From positions 103,311,811 through 103,375,810 of the forward strand of contig CM043947.1 of the NCBI GenBank assembly GCA_014529385.2: a stretch of 64,000 nucleotides of DNA, read 5' to 3'. Under the pieces are notes generated by a model. It saw only the letters and a list, made by a program, of their open reading frames with translations, ran no database searches and was not told where the DNA came from. This document shows positions 20,939 through 30,963 of this stretch, piece after piece. The DNA is from Adiantum capillus-veneris. Its lineage: Eukaryota > Streptophyta > Polypodiopsida > Polypodiales > Pteridaceae. The stretch's first letter is position 1. Each line of letters begins with the position of its first letter. A program made the position numbers and the translations under genes.

Positions 20939-22485
20939 CTATCAAGGGCAAGGTATGAAGATGAGTCACAAATGATTGATGAGGGATATGATGTAGGCAC
21001 AAAGTTCTATTCTATCTCTCATATCAAAGGTAACAATGTCTGCATGACTAATTCACTTGAATTGTTCTTGAAAGATCTTTATGAAGGTTATTGGCTTTCT
21101 ATTGGAAGCTACTTGAGTACTCTAACAAAACAGGATGATTGGTCTGAACAAGAATTCAAGAGGATACAGAAGAAATCATATGGGTACTTTTTAAGGGATG
21201 GTTACTTGTGGAAGCATCCTAAGCAAAAGGGTGCTACACCACAAAGGGTTATATGTAAAAAAGTGACTCAAGTAAAGCTCATGCAAGAGTTTCATGAGAG
21301 TCTATGGGCTGGACACAGGGGTGTGTGGGCAACCTTCTCCTAGTTGAAAGAAAAATATTGGTGGAAGGGTATGTATAAAGATGTATCTCAATTTGTAGAG
21401 TCATGTGTAACTTGTCAAATGTATTCAAATGTCCAACATCGTGATGGATTGCACACTACATGTTCACTAGCCATGCACTATAAATGAGTTATGGATCTAG
21501 TCACAATGCCTTTAGGACTCTGGAAGATGAGGTACTTGGTTCTTGCACGAGAGGACCTAACTAATCAGTTTGAAGGAAGAGCATTAAGAGCTAAAACCAC
21601 AGAAGCTGTGTGCAAATTCCTTCTTGATGAGGTGATTTGCCGTTATGGTTGTGTGGGAAAGATCACTGCAGATAGGGGTGAGCTGGATGCCGAAGAAGCA
21701 AGGGAGATATTTTCTAGATTAGGAATCAAGCTTTCTCTTACTATAGCTTACAACCCTGAAGGCAATGGATAGAGTGAAAGAGGGCATCCTCCTATCATTA
21801 AAGCTTTGGCCAAGGCTTGCGAAGGAAGAGTTGGTGAGTGGCCAAAATTGTTACCATATGCTTTATGGGCTCATCGTACAACACATAGCTCAGTAACTGG
21901 CTACATGCCTGCGGAGCTAATATATGGTCAAAAGCCAGTGATGCCGATTGAAGATACAATTCCCACAAGGAATGTACTACCTTGGCAAGAGGGGCTTAGC
22001 AGGGAAGGTCTCCTTGCACTGCGTATAAGGCAGCTAGAGAGAAGACCTGGAGACATTGAAGCTGCAAAAGAACGACTCAAAAATGCAAGGATGAAAAACA
22101 AGGACTACTTTGATAAGCGACATCGGCTCATGAGCAAAGCAATTGACAAAGGTGACTGGGTTTTAGTATATGATAGTAGCCTTGATAACCAGCACACAGT
22201 CATGCGTAAGTTTTCAAAAGATGGTTTGGACCGTATGTTGTAAAGCATGTGCATGAAAATGCTACTTACACCTTGTCTGAACTAGATGGTACAGAAGTAA
22301 GATTCCCATTGCAAGAAAAAGGATCAAAATGTTTAAGAGAAGAGGAGACAATGATCCAAAAGATGCTAATGAGGAAGAAGAGCAAACCACAAGTAAATAT
22401 CAAAGTGAAGATGAAGCTTTGGAATCATCCGGTGAAGAAGAAATCAAGGAAGACGTACAAGAGGGCTGATCTTACAAATAAATAA
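20939..22485 (+). pseudogene. Element B RNase H end and integrase
   Basis: Resumes element B's frame after C with LSRARYEDE. The integrase zinc finger has HESLWAGHRG and CVTCQ. Stops follow at about 21341, 21485 and 21770. The core shows VMDLVTMP (first Asp), ITADRGEL (second Asp), YNPEGNG and SERGHPPIIKAL (Glu), so all three catalytic acids are there. The C-terminal part has TTHSSVTGYMPAELIYGQ, IRQLERRPGD and GDWVLVYDSSLDNQH. A short basic tail ends at 22485. There is no chromodomain, unlike A and I. The spacing of the DRGEL and GYMPAEL blocks recalls fungal Ty3 elements. Confidence 0.85.
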
Positions 22486-22510
22486 TGTGGCACATACCGG
22501 AGGATGTGCA

Positions 22511-22527
22511 GGCTTAGAGGGGGTGGA
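22511..22527 (+). other. Element B polypurine tract
   Basis: GGCTTAGAGGGGGTGGA directly precedes the 3' LTR TGTCGTGCTG. Confidence 0.65.
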
Positions 22528-22834
22528 TGTCGTGCTGTGACACGTACATAGTGGGAACACATGCTACAAGATCTATTTTGTAATTTTTTAGATACATAAT
22601 TATATTTTCTATAATGTACATATGCATATTTAAGTATAATAATAATCCTTCTATCTGATCCTATTATTTTTCTCAAGGGTAACCTATTCTTACTTTACCA
22701 TCAGAAAATACTATGGGAAAAGCGTCAGTACCTCCACCTCTTTAACTTGGGGCAAAAAGCATTGATTTTTTATTTCTACTATCTCATTATCATCTCGCAC
22801 CCTAGCTAGATCCTATATCTAGGGTAAACTCCAA

Positions 22835-22881
<47 letters not shown>

Positions 22882-23726
22882 TATGTATTTTTCTTATATT
22901 TCTTTTTAAATAGCTCTTCTAGGAGGGAATCAAATCCTAGTGGGACACTAGGTGGCATGATTTCAAAGATACACTTATTTTAATGCATTATTGCAACCAT
23001 GATTACAAAACTTTATCAAGGAGCAATGTCATGCTTTCATATGGCATGAGGTGTCCTTTGGAATCAAATGAAAGTCTAGGCTAAGGGGACCACAGGAAGA
23101 CTTTTGCTGCCAGAAATGGACCCTATTTTGATGATTTTTTTACACAAGGTTCCAATCCGAATTGAAAAATACATATAAAAAGGAAGTTGTAGATAATGAG
23201 CTGAAATTTCTGTCCATATTTTTAGTTTTTTATTTAGAGCCACGGTTGAGGAGATATGATCAAAATACTGGATCCCAGTCTGCCCATATCATGTAGGGAC
23301 AACTCATTTCCAACTTTGCCAGTTTCTGTTCACACTGGCTCTTCTCTTCTCGTGTAAACCCTTGGGGGTTCTCCTCACCTATAAAAGGGGACCTCTTCTT
23401 CGTTGAAAACAACTCAAGCATTCAAGCCATTGATGAGAGGAATTCATGAGGGAGTGAGTAGTAATGTCAAATTGTACTTAGCCATTAACATAAGCCTAAG
23501 CCTACACTTTCTCCTAGAGGAAGACTAGCCATTCTTGCATGCTATCCTTGGAAGATCAACTCTAATCAAAGAAGGTCTTGGACTTGGCGTATCAATCAAA
23601 GTTGAATTCTCCCCTCTTCTTATCTCTCCATCAATAATGGTGCCGAAGGGTTTGTCAAGTAAGATGTGTTCTACATTGATGTTTTCTTGATTTCTAGTTG
23701 TTTTCTTTTTCATGTCTAGTCTGACA

Positions 23727-23793
<67 letters not shown>

Positions 23794-23999
23794 CTAATCT
23801 CATCTCCTTAACCAAACATATCTCTCTCACTCTTAGTAATTCATCCTCTCTACACATTTTAGGTTCTTCTTGCCTACAGGATCATTCTCCCCGCCGCAAT
23901 ATCCTTATTGCCTACGGGCAAGAACAGGGCTTGGGAGGGAAATTCTCTTCTCTTCTCGTCTCTCATATCTACATTTTACACATACTAGAGTTATCCTAA

Positions 24000-24218
24000 A
24001 TGAATAATCCACATGATGATAATTTTTATTGCTTTCACTTTGTACGATCTATTAGAATTAACGTATGGATTACTCATAAAATACACTTTCAACAACGTAT
24101 AGTGTTTGTCTTTGGCCCAGAAAGGCTCAATGAAATACTTCTATCACCAGATCCCATTATACTACCTCTCATAGACTATAAATTTTCTTTTGACGTAAGC
24201 GTATTTATCTTGCTATGA
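24000..24218 (+). CDS. Leader small ORF 1 of element B (72 aa), 3' LTR copy
   Basis: The same 72-codon frame as at 8964-9182, with a few amino-acid changes (for example ITHK for ISRK and DYKFSF for DYNFSF). Both LTR copies are open. It ends ATCTTGCTATGA, and the ATG inside that overlap opens the next ORF. In the 3' LTR it is not in front of gag, but the sequence templates the next 5' LTR. Confidence 0.5.
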   Translation: MNNPHDDNFYCFHFVRSIRINVWITHKIHFQQRIVFVFGPERLNEILLSPDPIILPLIDYKFSFDVSVFILL

Positions 24219-24427
24219 ACCAAGAGAATTTGTACACACAATTAATCCCAATCACTAGACAAAAAATATATATTATAGTAAGCACAAAACTAAAATTCCA
24301 AAGAACAATTCGTAGCCTATTTGGTCAGCCAAGATTGAATGCCATTAACTCATCTATTAACCCTTTAATACTCCCCATGATACGATATGACCATAGCCTT
24401 GATGTTTTCATCTTTGTGTTGTTTTGA
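24215..24427 (+). CDS. Leader small ORF 2 of element B (70 aa), intact copy
   Basis: Starts in the ATGA overlap with ORF 1 and runs 70 codons. It is a diverged duplicate of ORF 1: LFGQPRLNAI, PLILPMIRYDHSLDVFIFVLF. The shared pattern (LFG, P-[IL]-ILP, Y-x-x-S, V-x-x-x-[IV]-L) and the equal length point to tandem duplication of one small gene. The four-base stop-start overlap would allow reinitiation. No known family. Confidence 0.5.
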   Translation: MNQENLYTQLIPITRQKIYIIVSTKLKFQRTIRSLFGQPRLNAINSSINPLILPMIRYDHSLDVFIFVLF

Positions 24428-24629
24428 CATTCTCTTTTGTGTTCTTTCTTTGTGTGTGTGAGTGCAAGAGAGAAAGAGTGGGGCTTCTTTGATTGCACTT
24501 CTTTCCAAACCCTAGTCTTCATGGCATCTATGGTTTAACTCCTTCATATAGTTTTTGTTTGAGTTCTCTCACAAACTCTCACAGCCATAAGCCCGGTGCT
24601 TTCCTGGCAAGACCGCAAATTTATCGACA

Positions 24630-25365
24630 ATGGGTGAAGAAAATGGAGATGAGCTAGGCCTAACCATGCCCTTCTCAACTAACTCAGCACTTGCCACATA
24701 ATCTCCTCTTGTTGAGCTTGAGAAACTCTAGAAGGAGGTTTATTAGGAGGTGAACTTCTTGGAAAGAAGTTTAATTGCATGGTCATCATTGCCTCATTTA
24801 GGAGGTAGTTCACAAGGGATGTCGTCAATAAAAACATCTTGAAATCGCTTGCGAAAATTGGATGACTCTAATTCCTTATGATTGTTTATATTTACTCTTG
24901 CTAAAGCATTAGGTTCATTTTGAGAATCTTTAACAAAAATCATGTACAGGAAAACAAAGCTCTTTATTGACTTATTGAAAGCTTGCGTATGTTCCATGGG
25001 TCCATATGGTGTTACCCATATCCTTAGCATCTATGTATATATCTTTTTCCCTAAACCTAAAGTAGATTTTCCTTTTAGGCAATTTAACATTGGTAGCAAT
25101 ATAATCACATTATGGTACCCTTAGGATTACATCCAAATGCTTGAGAGGAGAGATAAAGAAGTCCTCTTTGTCCACATAGATTTGGACATGGAGCCTCAAT
25201 TTCCCAATTATGAGACTGACTAAAGCTTCTTGCCCCTTGAAAGCACCATCGGCGGGTAGGACATCTCCCATCTCATTAGCTTGGATGCCTAGCTTGGTGG
25301 CTAGCTCTGTGGATATGAAATTGTGAGTAGAGCCAGGGTCAAAGGAATAAAATCATCATGTTCTC
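24630..25365 (-). pseudogene. Element A RT N-terminus and protease, degenerate
   Basis: Minus-strand continuation of A on the right of B. It begins with SSPFSSP next to B, and includes FQDVFIDDIPCELPPK (24794-24850), the conserved stretch before RT, and a decayed retropepsin. The matching part of element F (60471-61239) is more open and identifies the protease. Stops and frameshifts are frequent here. Confidence 0.7.
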
Positions 25366-26957
25366 TTACCTTTCCCCAAGCGTGGCATAGCAGAGATCCT
25401 TTGTGGTAAGCATCCTTTTCTTGGATTTCGACCAAGGTAGCTCTAGGAGGCTCATTTCTTGTATTCTTGTGGGAGCAAGCACGATAAGCATGCCCTTGCT
25501 CCCCGTACTTACAAGATAACGATCAAGCTCTTTAGGAAAGAGTTTATCTTTGTCTTTATAAAATCCCTTCTCCTTAGCTTTTTTGTTGTTGGCGTTGCCT
25601 TTGGGAGACTTTTGGACATTCTCCTTCCCCTTAGGCTCATTGTTACGGTCCTTGTTCTCCGTGGGCTTAAGATTTCTCTTAGCCCCTTGTTGGAAATTGA
25701 TTTGTGAAGCCACCATGGTATGGTGTATGACCGCAAATATGGTGTGTGGACTTTGGGAGTTGACATACTCCGCCATATCTTCAGTTAGACCCGCACAAAA
25801 TTGTTGTTTTTGCTCTCCAAAATCCATCTTTTTGAAGACAGTGGCTTTTAGATGTAAGTCCCAAAACTTGTCTACATATTTGTGAATAGATTCATAGGGA
25901 GTGAGATTCAAGCTTCGCCATTCGGTGAGTACTTTGTCTTTGGCATCATTAGCCAAAAACTGCATCATGATGGAAGCTCTTAAAGCTTTCTATGTTTGTG
26001 GAGCTTCACCATTTGCCTGTAGGCTAGACCACCATTGCCTGCTAGACTTTTGAAAATGCATAGCTACATGGTGTAGCTTAGAGGACTTTGTGAAGCCCTC
26101 ATCTCCAAACGCCGCATTGAATTGTTGAATGTAGGCCAAGACTTTTTCCATAGCACCAAAGGTGCCATTATAGGTAAGAAAAGAGATGTTCTTTCCTCCC
26201 TCTTTGAAATTCTTGAGCTTGGATGACCTCTTTCACGTGGCATAGGATTTCATATGGCCTCTTCTTTTTGGTGGTTCATAAGTTGCACCATCACTTTCTT
26301 CAGAGGAGGAAGAATTTGAGGAGGATGGAGAAGAGGGTGACCTCTTTCTCGTCTTTTTCTTCCCTTGTTCCTCCTTGTCTGCACCATCACTTTCTTCATA
26401 AAAGGAAGAGGATGAAGAAGATGGAGAAGAGGGTGACCTCTTTTTCGCCTTTTTCTTCTCTTTTTTTCTATCATCCCTCTTTGAGTTATGGTGTGGGGAA
26501 GTGTGTAATGGTCTTCTCCATTTAGGGAGTGTAAGAGAGTGTTCTTCCCGCCATCATCGCGGAGCCATCTCCACTGAGGTGGCAGGAGACTCACTTCTTT
26601 CTCATTCTTTTGGTGTGGTCTCTTGAGTTCTCCTCTAGGGAGGATATGGGTCGTCAAGTAGTGGAATTTTGAGCCCTTCGTACGGATCCTCTTCTTCTTC
26701 CAAAATCGAAGAGAGGCCTCTTTTGGAAGTCTCACAAGGAGGCTTCCTAGGTACTCTCTCTTCTTGGTGGGAGTTTGGAGAATCCCATGAGCACGTAGTT
26801 GCCGTTGCACTTCACTTTGGAGGGATGGATTTCCCATGGCTTGTTGAAGCCTAGAAACAAGGTAGTTAACAAGCATAGGGGCATCATTAGTAGCCTTCTC
26901 ATTAGAAAAATAAAAGCTATCAACATTAATTTCACTCTCTTTACTATTATCAACCGT
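25366..26957 (-). pseudogene. Element A Gag with basic, serine-rich N-terminal region
   Basis: Counterpart of element F's gag. The initiator matching F's ATG at 62709 is ACG at 26957, so the start is lost. Reading minus strand: DNSKESEINVD, LVNYLVSRLQ, then a long Lys/Arg/Ser-rich region with two similar units (26240-26480) that is now frameshifted, then the capsid part (25968-25540: AKDKVLTEWRSLNLTPYESIHKYVDKFWDLHLKA is the clearest block, shown here only in part as WRSLNLTPYESIHKYVDKFW), QLN-type helices and a LysAsn-rich linker. Capsid function is inferred from the Retrotrans_gag pattern. Confidence 0.75.
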
Positions 26958-27279
26958 TCTAACAACTTTTAGGTGTAATTTGGCACTTCAAGCCCTAGTT
27001 TCTACTCCTCTTAACCCCTTTAGAAAAAGCACTCAAGCTCCTATACCAGTGGCTCCAATATCATTCATTGCAAGGAATAAAGGAGAGGGTCTTTCAACAC
27101 CAAAAAAGTACCAGCTCCTGTCAAGCTTCTGATAGCTCAATAGTGGTTAAGCAGTAGGCAAGCCCCATAGGTATCCACTATTAAGACCATAGCTCTCGAC
27201 GTTGATGCCTTGTTATCTGCACAAAGCAGGCGCACTACAAGAAGACCTCCCTTCTTGAGCAAGGAAAGAGAAACCTTGT
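26958..27279 (-). other. Element A untranslated leader
   Basis: Between the lost gag start and the primer site. It is similar to 62710-63112 in element F, including a stretch on cost of CTCCTGTCAAGCTTCTGATAG and the block CATAGCTCTCGACG. I see no ORF or clear structure in it. Confidence 0.5.
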
Positions 27280-27291
27280 GCTTTGATACCA
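27280..27291 (-). other. Element A primer-binding site (initiator Met-tRNA type)
   Basis: Minus-strand TGGTATCAAAGC, one mismatch from the TGGTATCAGAGC that pairs with initiator methionine tRNA and is present intact in elements D and F. It sits one base from the right LTR and fixes the minus orientation. Confidence 0.8.
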
Positions 27292-27292
27292 A

Positions 27293-28869
27293 TGTAACAT
27301 TTAATGGCCCAGTAACTTGTGTGTAGTGGAAAATAGCATAAACATAGTGAGCATTTTATTAGAATAGATTCCTAATGAGCATAGCAAGAGTGATTGGATA
27401 GAGAGAGCAACAAAAAGCGTAACAGCTAGTTAGATAGGCATGAACAATACTTCAAAAGAGAGAGAAATGAAGCTATTGACAATAGTTGAGGACCAGCTTT
27501 ACACGGAGACAATCCCCCTCCAAAACGATTTGTATTATAGGTTTCCCCCCATCGAGGGAGACATTTTACGATAGAATACTTTGTGTTCCTTCAATAACTT
27601 GCTGGTGCATTGAAGATGGAAGCTTCAAGCACCTACCTCACACTTATAAAACACAACATTGAATCCCTCACGGTCTCAAACCCAAGACCTCACACACTTT
27701 CAAAGATGGTGAGAGCTAGCGGGGTATGAGAGTAGATTGAGAGGAAAAAGGAGTGTTCTTACGAGAAAGAAGTATATCTCCTCACATAATCACTCATAAA
27801 ATCTTAGCATAGCTCAGTAATTAGCATGGTAGAGGAGATGAGCATGCATTGGAGCTTGCTCTTGGTTGGATTTGCATCACAAAGCCAAGAGTTGTTGGTG
27901 TAGGCCTCCCTTCTCACAAGCTTGGAGTAGATGATGAGCTTTCTATTAAATCTTGAGAAGGAGAGAGAGTTTTCTTTGCTTCACACATGAGATTGTGTGA
28001 GTATGTGTGTGATAATGCCTTTTCAAAATCAGCCCCCTCTCTCTCTTGGTTGACCCCTCATGATTTTTACTCATGCGCGCATCCCATTGGACCTTGCAAA
28101 GCTTAGCCAATGATAATTAAGAAGCATAAGTGATAGCCTTGTGACATGTGTCCCCTTTTGTGAGATCTTTATGTAATTAATTAATGCAATTAATCTCTCA
28201 TTGGACCCCTTAGTCTTCTGGCCAATAGGAATCAAGAAAGCCGATGGGCTGCTAAACGCTCATTGGACCCCTTGGGAGACTGTCCAATAGTCTTCTAGAG
28301 AGCTTAATTTCTTCTTTTGTCAAGAATTTTAAAATGAATTAAACTAAATGTTCTCTAGCCTAATTCTCATTGGTCCACGTCTTTGGCCATCCAATAGGAT
28401 TTGAATGCACCTTCGGGGCAACTGGGCTAGGGAGTTGACATGTGTCCCCTATTCCCTTTGTGTAAAGGGAGCCTGCTAGAGTGTGTATCTGTTTCTCTCT
28501 CCTCCCCTACAATTTGGGCTTGACCCCTCATATCTAGGGATATGTGAAGACTTTAGGGTCTTCACATAAGCATCCAATTCGCCCTAGGTTTTGACCATTG
28601 GACCTAACCTTTGAATTTTGGAGCCTTAGCATTTTGGAAGTCTTAATGGGCTGCACCTTAGGGTATTTGAAGCCGATTGTTGCACATTGCTCTTTTGCAG
28701 ATGACCCCTCCTTTGGATCCCTATTTTACCTCCTTTGGATCCTTATTGAGATTGGTCTGCTAGCTCAACCAATATTTTAGCTTTTTCTCCCCTGGTACTT
28801 CCCCATATTAAATGATCAGTTTAACATGAGAAAATAATTTAGGAGAATTAGATATTATTTATTATGACA
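27293..28869 (-). repeat. Element A right LTR (5' LTR in element orientation)
   Basis: Starts TGTAACATTTAATGG and ends ATTATGACA, followed by the target duplication TGAGG. Matches 2997-4582 with many scattered substitutions and small indels, so this insertion is older than C or D. Confidence 0.9.
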
Positions 28870-28874
28870 TGAGG

Positions 28875-29550
28875 TGTTTAAATAATAGGTTGAAGCTTCA
28901 ACAGGTCATGCTCTTGAGTCCTAAGAGTCGATTCTAGAGCCAATTATAGAGGATCTGGATGCAAGTTTGCAAGAAAAACAAATTTTCTTGGCTATGTAGC
29001 AGGTGAAGGCAAATAGAACGGTATTTCTACTTCATGCTATGATATTGATATATGTGTTGTTGAAGTTTGATTTAAAGGTATTTTTGTATCAATTGCAAGG
29101 ATTGTTTGATGTGGACTATGCTATGGGGCCCTCTCTAACAGATGGCTAGACTATTGGGCGTGACACAAGAAATGAAAATGGTGGAAAATATGCTTTAATG
29201 TGCATGAAGGCTTGTGGATACAAAGAGACAAAGATATGCACTAGGAAGAGCTGCATAAGCGGTTTATTTTTAGATCAAAAGGTGGAGGCAAAACCATAGA
29301 TATGCATGCTTTACAGGTGGTTGGATATGATCAATGCCATAGTGGGGAAGCTTTGAGCTTTCCATTTGACCCTGGAGGGTGATATAGATATTAATTTCTC
29401 TCTCTTTATACTACCTACACATCCACTACATATATCATTTATCTTATGTAGGCTCTCTATAGGCTATCTATTGTCATTTTCTATAATGCAGTCTTATCCT
29501 TTCTAAATAATGCTATGGTTGAGCATAAATGCTTAATAGAGGGTGGGCAA
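28875..29550 (+). pseudogene. Element G C-terminal coding remnant with DPGG motif
   Basis: Translation shows FDVDYAMGPSLTDG, matching EVEYAMGSSVVGG of element H, and ends in SFPFDPGG, a stop, then YRY, matching FPFDPGGCYR of H. Several stops interrupt it. The function is unknown. About 160 bp of AT-rich DNA separates it from the LTR, which is preceded by AATAGAGGGTGGGCAA, a plausible polypurine tract. Confidence 0.6.
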
Positions 29551-30963
29551 TGATGGTGCAACCAAACTTGATTGGCTTGTAGATATGGAGGAAGCAGGTA
29601 CATGAGGCTTAGAAGGTCGATGGAATGGTGTTCAAGGCCATGCTAGGTTTAGAGTACGATGGATCCAAATCGAGAATGTATGCTAAATGTGGCGATTTGC
29701 AGGTCAAAGATGATTTTAAAGCTCAACTAGTCAAGATGCCTAGAAGTGTCAAAGCTTCTTGCATTTTGTTGCATCCGATGGAATTATGACATGTATGAAG
29801 GTCATTATTTAACAGCTCTACAATCGTTTGACATGGTGAGCAATGCATGAAGATTGGGGTGGTCAGGGCTAGTAGTTGGCTGGTAATGAGTTGCAAGGAA
29901 CCAGAAGGAAACGAGACACCTGCAGGAAGGCCGAGTGGATGATGCAGAGAGCATAAGGGAGAGGGTGGGGTGGAGGAGGCTAGCTTCAGAAGGGAAGGGT
30001 GCTACAGAGAGGGCCGTTGACGGCCTATTGTATAGAGAGAATGGCGCATCAGTTTGTCGAGAGTTTCCTAGCCATCGAGTATAAGAAAGAGGAAAGAGGG
30101 TTGAAGGTGACGAAGGCATGAGCCGCTAGGGTTTTGTTTGGCAGAAGAAGGACATATTGGACGGTAAGAAATTGCCGAACTAGATTCAAGAGAGGATAGT
30201 GTGTTGGTAAAGAGACCAAGTCCAAAGTCAAAGGCCAAGAGGAGAAATATAGAGAACGATAAGGGCTATGTTATCCGGAAAAAAGTATGAGAAGGTCGTA
30301 GGTGCCAAGTACAACAGGGTTAAGAGATGGAGGCTTCCAAGTGAGTTGGGCTCTAAACAATATACAGTGCAAAGTGGTTGATGGGAGAGAAAGGTGCATC
30401 ATGTGGGGTGGCTAGCAGGGCTAAGAAGAAGACATACACATCTACATAAAAAAGAAGTGATGAAAGAGGAAGGTTACAAACATGCTTGAAGTATCATCAC
30501 TCTACACCCTTTCCCGAAACATTTCGCCTTGATATTAATCCAATTTTGTCTCAAATTAGTGCTAGATTTATCTCTCAATTATGGGTCCGCTTGTATGTCA
30601 GGCATAGGTGTGTTTCTGCTTTATGTTGTTTGGGTGTGTGCCCCCTGGGTATATCCTTTGAGGATTCAATCTTGAGGGCAAACTTGATGTTTACCAATGA
30701 TCTTGGGGTGTTTGAGGTTATTAGGATTGCTTGTATGTGAGTGTATGGTGCTATGAAGCGTCAAAGGTTGAGGTAATAGATTGCATGCTTTGTAACTGGG
30801 TATGTGCAGCTAGGGTTGGTTAAGTACAGGCATGGGCAATAGTTGTTTCTAGATTGTGTATCAAGGTGTGTGTTTGCTAGGGGATAGGGGTATTGTGGAA
30901 TCACTGGGGTATAGAGAGGCATTCAGGTTGTGTGCTAGGTGTTTTCCCATTTCCCCCTTTCCA
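29551..30963 (+). repeat. Element G 3' LTR
   Basis: Starts TGATGGTGCAACC, like the H LTRs (TGATGCTACAACC), and ends TTTCCA. It matches 5' LTR sequence from about 520 to 1657. Its first 270 bp do not align with the 5' LTR portion visible, consistent with an internal deletion. The base run after it is ACGAG; the matching left flank is outside the window. Confidence 0.75.

Larger units (their letters stand above)
7557..24629 (+). mobile_element. Element B: Ty3/gypsy retrotransposon with fungal-like Pol (plus strand)
   Basis: LTRs at 7557-9594 and 22528-24629 begin TGTCGTGCTGTGACACG and end CGACA. Inside are a primer site, gag with zinc knuckle, protease, RT, RNase H, integrase and a polypurine tract, in standard Ty3 order. 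Element C (14011-20938) is inserted in the RNase H end. Without C, B is about 10.1 kb. No target duplication is obvious: CACAG lies on the left and ATGGG on the right. The insertion is still clear because element A's RT resumes exactly across it. Several stops make B defective. Confidence 0.9.
22528..24629 (+). repeat. Element B 3' LTR
   Basis: 2102 bp, ending CGACA. It contains a longer TA microsatellite at 22836-22880, a compound TA/TG microsatellite at 23727-23793, a TATA box at 23380-23386 and the better preserved pair of leader ORFs at 24000-24427. The sequence right of it is the minus-strand continuation of element A. Confidence 0.9.
2997..28869 (-). mobile_element. Element A: chromodomain Ty3/gypsy retrotransposon (minus strand)
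   Basis: LTRs of 1586 bp (2997-4582) and 1577 bp (27293-28869), TG/CA ends on the right copy, and a perfect 5-bp target duplication TGAGG. On the minus strand the order is right LTR, primer site, gag, protease, RT, RNase H, integrase, chromodomain, polypurine tract, left LTR. Element B (7557-24629) sits inside the N-terminal part of RT. Without B, A is about 8.8 kb, a normal full-length size. All genes carry stops or frameshifts. It is a close relative of element F at the right end of the window. Confidence 0.9.
28870..30963 (+). mobile_element. Element G, 3' part
   Basis: Continues element G after A. 28870-29550 matches 47330-47995 of element H; 29551-30963 is the 3' LTR. The join is supported by the TGAGG duplication and by collinearity with H. 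Confidence 0.8.

Noticed and set aside
20880-20940. Possible tRNA from GGGTTCGGGGTTCG near the C LTR ends
   Set aside because: No cloverleaf partner stems upstream, and the same bases are in both LTRs at their termini.
23525-23999. Frames with alternating Ile and Tyr on both strands
   Set aside because: Produced by the TA microsatellite at 23727-23793 in the element B LTR.
7552-24634. A 5-bp target duplication for element B
   Set aside because: CACAG and ATGGG do not match; I rely on LTR pairing and continuity of the RT of A instead.
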